From Methylococcales bacterium (GTDB lineage: Bacteria; Pseudomonadota; Gammaproteobacteria; Methylococcales; Methylomonadaceae): 42,022 nucleotides of DNA. Numbering within the stretch: position 1 is the stretch's first letter; every line of letters starts with the position of its first letter. Location: assembly GCA_028712795.1 (NCBI GenBank), contig JAQTPT010000037.1:1-42022 (forward strand), written 5' to 3'. The position numbers and the translations under genes were made by a program. The notes beneath the pieces were generated by a model. It had not been told where the DNA came from. It saw only the letters and a program-made list of their open reading frames with translations, and did not search any database. Shown here piece by piece: positions 1 through 8,910 of this stretch.

Positions 1-2
1 TG

Positions 3-518
3 CTGAAAATGGATTGGCTTCATGACATGAGTTCGGCTAGTTGGTTTGGCGATGTCAAAAAAGATATTGATGAGCTTGCCAAGTACTTCCATGACCGGAT
101 AGTCAAGGATTTTCAAGATGACCCCAATCGCCGCTTTCAAGTTATCGAGTCGCCTGCACAACATAAGCAACCGGCGTTGCGCTTGGAAATCGCGTTGATC
201 GAGATTGATCCATCAATGCCCGTATTACATGCGGCTGGCTGGGCCGTCATTGGCGGAGGCACTGCCGCGGGTGTTATCAACCAGCGCCGGGCCGCTTTCG
301 AAGGCCGTCTGCGCGATTTGCAAACTGGGAAGATCGTTGCAACTTTCGCCGATCGCAATATGCAGGATGTCGGCCCCCTTGACTTGACCCGCCTGACCTG
401 GTATGGCCCAGCGAAAGGTATCATGGATATGTGGGCGACGCAGTTTGTGCAAATCGCCAACCGGAAGCCGGGTGAGGCAATATCAGATCCTACTGCGTTT
501 ACATTGAGACCTTTCTAG
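3..518 (+). CDS. DUF3313-like envelope protein, 5' end outside window
   Basis: The reading frame is open to the left edge, so this is probably the C-terminal part of a longer protein; the first internal ATG is at 9. The visible 170 residues contain a segment that reads like the DUF3313 lipoprotein family: a conserved run around LRLEIALIEIDPSMPV, a small-residue stretch (GWAVIGGGTAAGVI), then a strand rich in ELRDLQTGKIVATFADR-type residues and a C-terminal helix with MWATQFVQIAN. DUF3313 members are predicted outer-membrane-anchored lipoproteins of unknown function. A lipobox would lie upstream and cannot be checked. The gene lies upstream of a DUF4105 gene on the same strand, separated by 172 nt. 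Family assignment is by eye and moderately sure. Confidence 0.6.
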   Translation: MKMDWLHDMSSASWFGDVKKDIDELAKYFHDRIVKDFQDDPNRRFQVIESPAQHKQPALRLEIALIEIDPSMPVLHAAGWAVIGGGTAAGVINQRRAAFEGRLRDLQTGKIVATFADRNMQDVGPLDLTRLTWYGPAKGIMDMWATQFVQIANRKPGEAISDPTAFTLRPF

Positions 519-690
519 CTTGATTGTGAACGTTTTCCTGAACAACACTTGAAAAAAACCGTTCTCTGGCATGAAATGATTGACACCATAGGGGCAATCT
601 TTTGCGGTTGCCCCTATCTTAGAAAACCCTTTAATATTATTCCAAATAGGCTCGCTTAACCGGCGGTTTTGTAAAGAAAATAATGGTGGT

Positions 691-1698
691 ATGCTGAAAT
701 TTATCAAAGTGTTATTGCTGATTTTGACGCTTATTGGAACTACGGCTTGGGCTGTTTTGGCCGTCTATTTTGGTGACTCCCATACCAGCCCGGTGCAAAC
801 ATGCATGGCGTCTTTATTTGGATTGTTTGGCCTGGCGACGGTAGCCGCTTTAGGCTTTGCCGGTTGGGGCAAGCGTTTTTTGGTTGCCTATTTAATTTTG
901 TTTATATCAGCTCTGGGTTGGTGGCTGTTTGCTATCCAGCCATCAAATGAACGCCAATGGCAACCTGATCTTGCCAAATTGCCTTATGCCACTGTGAATG
1001 GTGATTTGGTCACTGTGCATAATATCCGCAATGTTGATTACCGGAGTGAATTTGACTTTTTGCCTTCCTATTACACCAAAACCTATGATTTAAATAAGCT
1101 TGAGGGTGGCGATCTATTTGCTGTTTATTGGATGGGTCCTGCCATCGCACATACGATTATCAGTTTTAATTTCGGCGATAAGGATTATCTGGCTGTTTCC
1201 ATAGAAGCCCGCAAAGAGCTGAATGAAGGTTATTCCACGATCAAGGGTTTTTTCCGGCAGTATGAGCTCATGTATATCGTGGCAGACGAGCGCGATGTGA
1301 TTCGTCTGCGTACCAACTATCGCAAGAATCCTCCTGAAGAGGTTTATCTCTATCGTATAAAAGGACGAAAAGAAAATGCTCGCCGCTTGTTTCTGGAATA
1401 CGTGCGAAAAATTAACGAATTGCACGAAAAACCGGCGTTTTATAATACTTTGCTGGACAATTGCACCACGGCTATCTGGTTTAATACGCTGGTCAATCCC
1501 GAACATCTGCCGTTTTCCTGGAAGATTCTGCTGAGCGGTTATGTGCCTGAATATCTCTATGAATCTAAAGTGCTGGCGACTCAGCTACCTTTTGAGCAAT
1601 TGCAGCGGCACGCCCATATCAATCCGGTGGCTCAGGCCGCGGATCAGTCGCCCGATTTTTCCCGGCGCATTCGGGCTGCTATTGAAAATCCCCAGTGA
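691..1698 (+). CDS. DUF4105 (Lnb N-terminal periplasmic domain) membrane protein
   Basis: A 335-residue protein. Residues 1-90 form three hydrophobic segments (about 5-28, 36-57 and 63-83), followed by a soluble part predicted to face the periplasm. The soluble part carries features of DUF4105: a YWMGPAIAHTIISF strand, an EARKELNEGYS segment, LMYIVADERDVIRLR, and the conserved LLDNCTTAIW motif with a Cys that is the likely catalytic or structural centre of this NlpC/P60-like fold. DUF4105 is found as the N-terminal domain of bacterial Lnb-type proteins and as free-standing membrane proteins of unknown substrate. No convincing Shine-Dalgarno site precedes the ATG. A 203-nt gap separates it from the hydrolase gene downstream, so they may not share a transcript. 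Confidence 0.8.
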   Translation: MLKFIKVLLLILTLIGTTAWAVLAVYFGDSHTSPVQTCMASLFGLFGLATVAALGFAGWGKRFLVAYLILFISALGWWLFAIQPSNERQWQPDLAKLPYATVNGDLVTVHNIRNVDYRSEFDFLPSYYTKTYDLNKLEGGDLFAVYWMGPAIAHTIISFNFGDKDYLAVSIEARKELNEGYSTIKGFFRQYELMYIVADERDVIRLRTNYRKNPPEEVYLYRIKGRKENARRLFLEYVRKINELHEKPAFYNTLLDNCTTAIWFNTLVNPEHLPFSWKILLSGYVPEYLYESKVLATQLPFEQLQRHAHINPVAQAADQSPDFSRRIRAAIENPQ

Positions 1699-1901
1699 CA
1701 GTGATTTGATGCTAGGAGTGTTGGAAATTTGTACGGATGATAGAATCCAAAAATTATTGTTCAGAAAATTCTGCTTTTATGGCAACCGGAAAAGATGCAC
1801 ATTCGGTTATTTCTTTGTCCATTGTTTAATAACGATGTAGTATTTTTATAGTAACTTTTAATGAACGCCTTTCCAAATACAACACACTGGCATAATAAAT
1901 C

Positions 1902-3203
1902 ATGAATAAACGCACTGACAAATTCACCGTAAATCCGGGATGGCTGTTGCCATTGCTTGCAATCGCCATGCTGTTGTCTGGTTGCGCGAGTCTTGGTAAA
2001 GGTGCGGCGGAAGCTGTTCTGGAAAAATCCGAAAATGAAGATACCCGGCAATGCCAGGTATGGGGCGAACCTTTTACCGGCATTGAAACCGAGTTGACCC
2101 AGAAGAACAAAAAAACCAAGGTGCTGTTTGTGCATGGCGTAGGTGACCATATACCTGGGTATACCACAGAGTTTTTGGAGAAACTGGCCAAAGAGTTAAA
2201 CCTGAATGCGCGTTCGGAAGGCCAGAAAAATATTGGACTAGGCACGCCTTTATTTCCAGGCAAAAATCTCGGCAATTTGAGGGTAACGCATCTACTCAAT
2301 GAGCAAAATGGCCACGAACTGACCTTTTACGAGCTGACCTGGTCGGAAATTACCCGTCAAGAAAAAGCGCTGCTGGACTTTGATACGTCTGGGGAATACG
2401 ATTTTCGCAGAGCCAGAATTAACGGACTATTGAAGAAATTTAGCAATGACACTGGCCCCGATCCCATTATTTATCTGGGAGAAAGCAGAGTGCCCATTCT
2501 GGCGGCATACGCACAGTCGTTCTGTTGGATGGTCACGCGAAATTGGGAAGATCTTCCGGACAGTGGTAAACAGGCATGCTTGGGCCTGGACGATTCCAGT
2601 GCCGACCGGATTGCCAGGGATAATTATGTCATTATTTCCCATAGCCTGGGTAGCCGTATCGTCATGGATGGCACGCAACGTATTGCTTCCATGCTGGCAA
2701 CGCCTGAAAAACATTTTTCTTCAAAGCAAAAAATGACTGTTTCAACAAAAGCCATTCAGGCTTTACAAAACAAGCGTATTCCCTTTTTTATGCTATCCAA
2801 CCAACTCCCCATGCTGCAACTGGGCCGGGAGCTTCCCGAAGTGGCGGGGCAGGAAGCCAGTTACTGCGAACCGAATGGCGCTAATTATAACAAGCGCATG
2901 CTCAGGGAAGCCGATGTTATCGCCTTTAGTGATCCGAATGACCTGTTAAGTTATGGCATACCGCCCGGATTTTCAGAAAAATATATTGATTCCCGGCTCT
3001 GTGCCAAAATCACCAATGTCAATATCAACATCGCCAAAGTGATGGATGCCTTCGGTCTGGCCGATCTTGCCAACCCGATGCAAGCGCACGTGGGTTATGA
3101 TCAGGATGACCGTGTTGTAGCCATGATTGCCAGAGGTATTGGCAACCCTGGCGCATCGCCGCTGATCAATAAACGCTGTGAGTTTGTAAAGGAAGTTAAG
3201 TGA
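1902..3203 (+). CDS. alpha/beta-hydrolase lipoprotein
   Basis: A 433-residue protein with a lipoprotein signal: hydrophobic residues 14-27 end in the lipobox LLSGC with the acylated Cys at 28. The mature part has alpha/beta-hydrolase hallmarks: a strand VLFVHGVGDH near residue 74, which is the oxyanion-hole type HG segment, and the nucleophile elbow SHSLGS with Ser248. Further Asp and His residues in the C-terminal third could complete the triad, for example in the HVGYDQDDR segment, but this cannot be settled by eye. The likely role is a membrane-anchored esterase or lipase of unknown substrate. It is followed after 51 nt by a gene for an outer-membrane protein, so the two may be co-transcribed. 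Confidence 0.75.
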   Translation: MNKRTDKFTVNPGWLLPLLAIAMLLSGCASLGKGAAEAVLEKSENEDTRQCQVWGEPFTGIETELTQKNKKTKVLFVHGVGDHIPGYTTEFLEKLAKELNLNARSEGQKNIGLGTPLFPGKNLGNLRVTHLLNEQNGHELTFYELTWSEITRQEKALLDFDTSGEYDFRRARINGLLKKFSNDTGPDPIIYLGESRVPILAAYAQSFCWMVTRNWEDLPDSGKQACLGLDDSSADRIARDNYVIISHSLGSRIVMDGTQRIASMLATPEKHFSSKQKMTVSTKAIQALQNKRIPFFMLSNQLPMLQLGRELPEVAGQEASYCEPNGANYNKRMLREADVIAFSDPNDLLSYGIPPGFSEKYIDSRLCAKITNVNINIAKVMDAFGLADLANPMQAHVGYDQDDRVVAMIARGIGNPGASPLINKRCEFVKEVK

Positions 3204-3254
3204 AATACAGGATAGTCAGCACAGGCCCATAAAATTAATAAGTTGGAATAGTAC

Positions 3255-4211
3255 ATGTTGCTTGTTATCCACCGCCTGCATAAGCTGGTAGGGACTATTC
3301 CTTTTCGGATCGCTAGACTAGCCGTGCTGGCGATACCGGGATTGATGATCTCATCCGTGAGTAAGGCCGATATAGAACCAAGATCCTATTCCAATATACC
3401 TACGGGGGTCAATTTTCTTCTAGCCGGCTACAGCTACATGAAAGGCAATGTAGCGTTTGCACCGACGATACCCATCAACAACGCTAAGCTGGAAACTCAA
3501 AGTTCTGTCTTTGCCTACGTCCGTTCACTGGACTTATGGGGAAAGTCCGGCAAGGTTGACATTATCCTCCCGGAGGCTTGGTTAACCGGCCAAGCGGAGG
3601 TCTCCGGGCAACAAAAGGACAGGGATGTCGTCGGTTTTGCCGATCCGATGGTTCGTTTATATGTTAATCTTTTCGGAGCCCCTGCCATGTCGATGAAAGA
3701 GTTTGCCAACTATAAGCAGGATACGATTTTCGGTGTTAGTATTGCGGTAACCGCGCCAGGTGGGCAATACGACCCGAATAAGCTAGTAAATATCGGAACC
3801 AATCGCTGGTCTTTCAAGCCTGAAATTGGTGTTTCCAAGGCCTGGGGGGCATTGACTGCCGAGGGCGCCGCTGGCGTGTATGTCTTTACTGATAATAATC
3901 AGCCCTTTCAGGGTCATACCTTCGGGCAAACGCCGATCTATAACCTGCAGGGGCACCTGATTTACAATTTTACCCCTGGCATTTGGGGCGCTCTCGATGC
4001 CAATTATTACGCCGGTGGCAGTACCTTAACGGACAACAAGATGGCTGATAATTCGCAGGCGAATTGGCGTCTGGGAGGTACGTTGGCATTTCCCATCACC
4101 CGGCAGCACTCTATTAAGTTGTACGGCAATACTGGCGTTTACTCACGGACGGGAACCAACTACGACATCGTCGGAGTTGCTTGGCAGTACCGCTGGGGAG
4201 AAGGGTTATAG
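3255..4211 (+). CDS. MetA-pathway-type outer-membrane beta-barrel protein
   Basis: A 318-residue protein with an N-terminal signal-like segment (hydrophobic about residues 20-38, ending SVSKA). The rest alternates short amphipathic strands with turns and ends in an aromatic-containing strand (VAWQYRWGEGL), as expected for an outer-membrane barrel. The pattern GVNFLLAGYSYMKGN near the start, VRLYVNLFGAP in the middle and the FGVSIAVTAPGGQYDPNKLVNIGTNRW region resemble the family annotated as putative MetA-pathway of phenol degradation (PF13557). That family is thought to act in outer-membrane passage of hydrophobic compounds; real substrates are usually unknown. No phenol-degradation genes are nearby, so the pathway name should not be taken literally. 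Confidence 0.75.
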   Translation: MLLVIHRLHKLVGTIPFRIARLAVLAIPGLMISSVSKADIEPRSYSNIPTGVNFLLAGYSYMKGNVAFAPTIPINNAKLETQSSVFAYVRSLDLWGKSGKVDIILPEAWLTGQAEVSGQQKDRDVVGFADPMVRLYVNLFGAPAMSMKEFANYKQDTIFGVSIAVTAPGGQYDPNKLVNIGTNRWSFKPEIGVSKAWGALTAEGAAGVYVFTDNNQPFQGHTFGQTPIYNLQGHLIYNFTPGIWGALDANYYAGGSTLTDNKMADNSQANWRLGGTLAFPITRQHSIKLYGNTGVYSRTGTNYDIVGVAWQYRWGEGL

Positions 4212-4291
4212 ACGGTTAGAAAATTGCAGGAAAACAGTGAATCTACCAAATAAATTAAGTAAGAACACGTCAAAAATGGAGAATATTGCTT

Positions 4292-4669
4292 ATGTCATAT
4301 CAACTTATCAAAGAGTTTAATCGCGAAGTGTGGGTCAAGCTTATCGGCAAGCTGACGGTGTCTGATTTTCAGGAACTTCAAGCGCTTGCCCGGTCGAGTC
4401 TTGAAAAATCCGGTCAATTTCGTGCCTTGATTGAGCTGGAAGACTTCCAGGGTTGGAGCAAAGAAACCGGATGGGAGAATTCGGTATTTTTGGAAGATCA
4501 TGAGGGAAATCTTTCCAAGCTTGCATTTGTCGGCGACGAGAAATGGAAAGTTGAAGTCTTTATGTTCACCGGAAAACCTATGCGTGAGATAGCCATTGAG
4601 TTTTTCCCAAAAGATCAATTTGATCAGGCGAAGGCTTGGTTATCGGGTGAAAATCTCCCCGTCCGTTAG
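4292..4669 (+). CDS. SpoIIAA-like (STAS/SEC14-type) protein
   Basis: A small soluble protein of 125 residues. The ATG at 4292 is preferred over the TTG six bases upstream because GGAG at 4278-4281 sits about 10 nt before it. The sequence has the layout of the SpoIIAA-like family (PF11964): an N-terminal VWVKLIGKLTVSDFQEL strand-helix, a central FRALIELEDFQGWS strand, the LAFVGDEKWKVEVF segment and a C-terminal FFPKDQFDQAKAWL helix. Family members adopt a STAS-like fold and are often linked with stress or membrane proteins, without a settled biochemical role. No conserved phosphorylatable Ser of a true anti-sigma-factor antagonist was identified. It lies 44 nt upstream of the multiheme cytochrome gene. 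Confidence 0.75.
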   Translation: MSYQLIKEFNREVWVKLIGKLTVSDFQELQALARSSLEKSGQFRALIELEDFQGWSKETGWENSVFLEDHEGNLSKLAFVGDEKWKVEVFMFTGKPMREIAIEFFPKDQFDQAKAWLSGENLPVR

Positions 4670-4713
4670 TAAGCAAAAAATACAACGCCCATTACCTCAG
4701 CCACGGATCCAGA

Positions 4714-7143
4714 ATGGCCCGCCGCAAAACGACCAAACCCACAAAAACTGTGACCCAATACGGGTCTGAAATTAACCCAATGGAAAGTGGCAAGGGTAAA
4801 CCAAGCGTTGTACTGTTGTTGTCAATTGTTATACTGATGGGGTTGATCATAGGAGCCGTTTACTTGGCTCAAACATTTCCCGTGGCTGTGACTTTGCCTG
4901 CCGCGCAAGTAGCAGAACCAGAACCGGTACTGCCGGCTGCGGTTAAAGAATTTGTTGGCGCAAACGCGTGCAAGGACTGTCATCAAGCCGAATTCGAGGC
5001 GTGGCATGGCTCGGATCATGATCTCGCGATGCAGGAAGCCAATTCGCAAACCATGCTCGGCGATTTCGACAGCGCTAAATTCAAACATGATAATGTTGAA
5101 TCGACCTTCTTCAAGCGCGACGGCAAGTTCATGGTGCGCACCAACGGCCCTGACGGACAATTGACGGACTACCCGATTGCTTATACGTTCGGCGTGAAAC
5201 CCCTGCAACAGTATTTGATCGAATTCCCCGGAGGCCGCTATCAAGCGCTCAGCATTGCCTGGGACAGCCGGCCGGAAACCGAAGGCGGGCAGCGCTGGTT
5301 TCATCTTTATCCGAAAGAAAAGATGGATCATACCGATCAGTTGCATTGGACCGGACGTTACCAGAACTGGAACATGGAATGCGCCGAATGCCACTCGACT
5401 AACCTGAAGAAAGGCTACGATGCGGCAACGGACAGTTACAAGACAACTTTCAGCGAGATCAATGTCGCTTGCGAATCCTGCCATGGCCCCGCGTCACAAC
5501 ATGTCAAGTGGGCAAAACAGGCGCAGCCACCTTATTCAAAGGATGACAAGGGTTTGGCGGTCAAACTGCATAGCGACTGGCAAGGTGCGTGGAAGCAAGT
5601 CGAGGGGAACGTCACTGCGCATCGAGACCAGCATGCCGGAGATGGCCTGATGGATACCTGCTGGACTTGCCATGCACGCCGCTCGACACTTGTTGAAGGC
5701 GGCTTGCCCGGATTGCCTCTGGAAGATACGCATCATCCGTCATTACTGACGCAACCGGCTTATTATGCGGATGGGCAACAGCGCGATGAAGATTACACCT
5801 GGGGTTCTTTCCGCCAAAGCAAGATGTTCCAGAATGGCGTAACCTGCATGGATTGTCACGAGCCGCATTCGCTTAAACTCCGCGCCGAAGGCAATGCGCT
5901 TTGTACCCGTTGCCACAAGGCGGCTGAATTTGACACTGAGCAGCATCATTTCCATAAACAGGATTCCAAAGGCGCAAAGTGTATGGACTGTCATGCGCCT
6001 GAGCAGAATTATATGGTGATTGATGGACGGCACGACCATAGTTTCCGATTGCCGCGCCCGGATTTGTCAAGTTCCTTGAAAAGCCCTAATGCCTGTACGC
6101 AATGCCATGAGAAGCGTAAGCCGGAATGGGCTGCGGCAACGTTGGATAAATGGTATGGAAAAACCTGGCGTAACCGTCCGCATTACGGTACGGTCTTACA
6201 AGCAGGCGCCACACAGGGCATCAAGACCTTGCCGGCACTACTTGAACTTGCCCAGGATTCAACCAGCCCCGGCATTGTGCGTGCAACAGCGTTAACCTTG
6301 GTTGCGCCACTGATGGGGCCAGAACTTTTGACCTTTGCGCGTCAACAGCTAAAAGATCCCGATCCGTCGGTTCGAATCGCCGCTCTGGGGCTGATTGAGT
6401 CGGCCGATCCGCTCAACCGGGCGCTTTCGGCCTCCCCTTTACTGGCCGATCCGATACGCGGCGTGCGCATTGAGGCCGCGCGTATCCTTGCCGATGTGCC
6501 GGATAGTCAAATGGCAGCCAGCCGGTTAAGCGCCCGCAACAGCGCGATGACGGAATACCTGGATTACTTAAGGCACAATGCCGACTGGCCGGCGGAGAAT
6601 GTCAATCTGGGTAACCTTTACCTGCGCCAGCACAACGTCGATGCGGCTATAGCAGCGTATCAACGTGCAATCGAACTCGACCCGCGTTTTGTCGGCGCTT
6701 ACGTCAATCTCGCCGATGCCTACCGTCAACAAGGGCGCGATGACGAAGGTGAAAAACTGTTGCGCCGGGGCTTATCGTTATCACCCAAAGCAGCTGATTT
6801 ACACCACGCGCTGGGTTTGCTGCTGGTGCGCCTTACCGGTAAAACGGCGGCGTTGCAGGAACTCGCGCTAGCCGCCAAACTTGCCCCGGACAATGCCCGC
6901 TATGCGTATGTCTATGCCATAGGACTCAATTCAGCCGGGAAACATCGCGAAGCGTTGGCGGTATTAAAAGCCGCCAATGCGAGTCAACCGTATAATCTGG
7001 ATGTACTCAGCGCAGTCATATCAATGCAGCGCGAGTCGGGCGACAGCAAAGCGGCGCTTGTTTATGCAAGGAAAGCCGCCGAAGTATTGCCGGAGAATAA
7101 TGAAATTAAGCAATTGATAGTGGAGTTGGAGGGCATGAGGTGA
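4714..7143 (+). CDS. membrane-anchored octahaem cytochrome c with HEAT and TPR repeats
   Basis: An 809-residue protein. A hydrophobic segment at about residues 30-52 anchors or exports it. Eight CXXCH haem c sites follow: CKDCH (from Cys86), CAECH, CESCH, CWTCH, CMDCH, CTRCH, CMDCH and CTQCH, spread over about residues 86-465. Several additional His residues between sites could be distal haem ligands. From about 505 to 600 the sequence shows HEAT-like helical repeats (LLELAQDSTSP, ARQQLKDPDPSVRIAALGLI). From about 630 to the end there are TPR units (NLGNLYLRQHNVDAAIAAYQ, YVNLADAYRQQGRDDEGEKL and others). This layout matches periplasmic multiheme cytochromes of the cytochrome c554/nitrite-reductase-like superfamily fused to protein-binding repeats. 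The redox partner and substrate are unknown. No cytochrome maturation genes are in the window. Confidence 0.88.
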   Translation: MARRKTTKPTKTVTQYGSEINPMESGKGKPSVVLLLSIVILMGLIIGAVYLAQTFPVAVTLPAAQVAEPEPVLPAAVKEFVGANACKDCHQAEFEAWHGSDHDLAMQEANSQTMLGDFDSAKFKHDNVESTFFKRDGKFMVRTNGPDGQLTDYPIAYTFGVKPLQQYLIEFPGGRYQALSIAWDSRPETEGGQRWFHLYPKEKMDHTDQLHWTGRYQNWNMECAECHSTNLKKGYDAATDSYKTTFSEINVACESCHGPASQHVKWAKQAQPPYSKDDKGLAVKLHSDWQGAWKQVEGNVTAHRDQHAGDGLMDTCWTCHARRSTLVEGGLPGLPLEDTHHPSLLTQPAYYADGQQRDEDYTWGSFRQSKMFQNGVTCMDCHEPHSLKLRAEGNALCTRCHKAAEFDTEQHHFHKQDSKGAKCMDCHAPEQNYMVIDGRHDHSFRLPRPDLSSSLKSPNACTQCHEKRKPEWAAATLDKWYGKTWRNRPHYGTVLQAGATQGIKTLPALLELAQDSTSPGIVRATALTLVAPLMGPELLTFARQQLKDPDPSVRIAALGLIESADPLNRALSASPLLADPIRGVRIEAARILADVPDSQMAASRLSARNSAMTEYLDYLRHNADWPAENVNLGNLYLRQHNVDAAIAAYQRAIELDPRFVGAYVNLADAYRQQGRDDEGEKLLRRGLSLSPKAADLHHALGLLLVRLTGKTAALQELALAAKLAPDNARYAYVYAIGLNSAGKHREALAVLKAANASQPYNLDVLSAVISMQRESGDSKAALVYARKAAEVLPENNEIKQLIVELEGMR

Positions 7144-7403
7144 GATCGTTTGGGACCCGGTGGTGGGTTGTGCTAATGTTTCAACCATCGTCCTGGATGA
7201 AAATGGGGGCGCTATTGGATATAATCCAAGCAAAGACTATTGCGGGTTATAATAAAAATACCGGTGATAGCACTGTAAATACAGATAACTCCCCAAGAGG
7301 AGAAACGAATCAAAAGGGTGTGGCGACGTAACACCAGCTATAAATTATCAGGCAAAAAAATGGCACACTGTTTTACATCTATAAAGGCAGGAAAGGCGGG
7401 TAA

Positions 7404-8168
7404 ATGATGTCAGCTCCATTAATTGCGTTAATTATTCTTGTCTTTATGCTCAGTGGAATGGTGCTGGGTTCCTATTTACGCATGATCCTGCCTGATTATC
7501 ATACGCAAACTGATTCCAAAGATATTCTGATGACGTCGGCCGGAATGATGGCTACGTTGGTCGCCTTGATTGTTGGCCTGCTGGTCACATCGGCGAAAGA
7601 CACATACGATGTTACAAACTCAAGCATTACGCAAGGGAGCGCGAAAGTCATCACGGTCGACTATTACTTGTCCCACTACGGACCGGAGGCAAAAAAGGTT
7701 AGGGAACTTCTGCGTCAGGCCGTCGCCACCGGAATCGACCGCATTTGGCCTGACGAAAGCAGGAAAGGAGCTGATTTGGCGAAGATGGAGAAGGCCACCG
7801 GGATGGCTGACGTTTACACCGGGATTCGTGAGCTCTCGCCGAAGAATGACTCCCAAAAATATCTACAATCCCAGGCGCTGCAAATTAGCGCCGATATGAT
7901 GCAATCACGATGGATGTTTATCGAACAGTCGCAGACTAACCTGCCGAGGATATTTCTTGTTGTGCTCACATTCTGGCTCACCGTCCTGTTCGTCCAATTT
8001 GGCTTGTTGGCTCCCAGAAATCGTACAGCACTATCGGCATTGTTCATTTGCGCCATCTCGATGTCGGGCGCGATATTTCTTATCCTGGAATTAAATCACC
8101 CGCTGGAGGGAACCATCAAGATTTCGAGCGCCCCGATGCACAAAGCCCTTTCTTTAATCGGGGGATAA
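7404..8168 (+). CDS. DUF4239 (bestrophin-like) membrane protein
   Basis: A 254-residue protein with four hydrophobic segments: about 5-28, 45-65, 187-207 and 213-233. The long loop between the second and third contains the DUF4239 pattern (LVTSAKDTYDV, VDYYLSHYGPEAKKVRELLR, SRWMFIEQSQTNLPRIFLVVL). DUF4239 proteins resemble bestrophin channels in topology; their function is not established. A nearly identical but decayed second copy of the C-terminal two thirds lies just after the first sulfatase gene (11731-12209), so the sulfatase is flanked by intact and broken versions of this gene. The start at 7404 is preceded by AAGGCGGG about 4-10 nt upstream. Confidence 0.82.
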   Translation: MMSAPLIALIILVFMLSGMVLGSYLRMILPDYHTQTDSKDILMTSAGMMATLVALIVGLLVTSAKDTYDVTNSSITQGSAKVITVDYYLSHYGPEAKKVRELLRQAVATGIDRIWPDESRKGADLAKMEKATGMADVYTGIRELSPKNDSQKYLQSQALQISADMMQSRWMFIEQSQTNLPRIFLVVLTFWLTVLFVQFGLLAPRNRTALSALFICAISMSGAIFLILELNHPLEGTIKISSAPMHKALSLIGG

Positions 8169-8910
8169 TGCCTTTTGATAACTCGGCTTATTTCACATCA
8201 AACAAGTCTCAGCGCCTTACTGACGCTGCCAATAGGCGATAATTACCAGATCACTTTTCGCTGCTAAAGCCGGATGGTTTAACGTGCAGCATTAAAATAC
8301 AGATACATGGAAGCGTGATTTTTAGATTTGAGGCGATTTGATAATCTGTTATCCCGTTCAAGGATAATACGCCGCTTTTTATATATTATTTGGCAGGGTA
8401 AGCAAAAGCGATAGCCTATAGAACGAGAAAAATAAGGGATTATGTCTGGTGACAACTTATACTCTCCGAATTCTTCAGGGTATCTCGAATAATTTCCTCC
8501 CATTTTTGGAGAGGATTAGGGCGTGGAGAATAGCCAACTAATTTAAATTTCATAATATCGACCTTCATCCACTCAAAAACTGCGGCAGGCGACGCGGGGA
8601 ATCCAATCCTTGAGAAGATGAGAATGCAAAATTGGGAGTTAATCTGTTAGACTATATTCCCTAAATAAGGAAAAAACAAAGCGCATTAAATTGAATAATT
8701 CATAGTATCGATTAAAAGTGTGGTGCGGTTTTCCGTTGCAGGGTCTGTGTATGTTGTTATTTAACGCTTGTTCGACTACACAGAAGGTAGCTTTGATCAG
8801 GCTGCCTAAAGTGGCTGAATTGCTTATTCACTCACGCTATGCCGACGGTAACTCAAGTTCGCAGCTAGATGATATAGCCTCCGCAATCCAACATAACCAA
8901 AGGAAAAACC
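8169..8910. other. intergenic region before first sulfatase
   Basis: This 742-nt stretch is more AT-rich than the flanking genes. Short open frames occur on both strands (for example 8279-8503 on -, 8718-9008 on +), but none has a recognisable domain or a good ribosome-binding site. It should contain the promoter of the sulfatase gene; a run such as TTAGACTATATT near 8650 could be a promoter element, but this is weak. The only clear signal is AAGGA about 8 nt before the sulfatase ATG at 8911. Confidence 0.5.

Noticed and set aside
3255..4211. Phenol degradation role suggested by the MetA family name
   Set aside because: No catabolic genes nearby; the family name is historical and the protein is only supported as an outer-membrane barrel.
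7140..7331. 63-codon frame after the cytochrome gene
   Set aside because: Overlaps the cytochrome stop, no ribosome-binding site, no recognised sequence; composition does not look coding.
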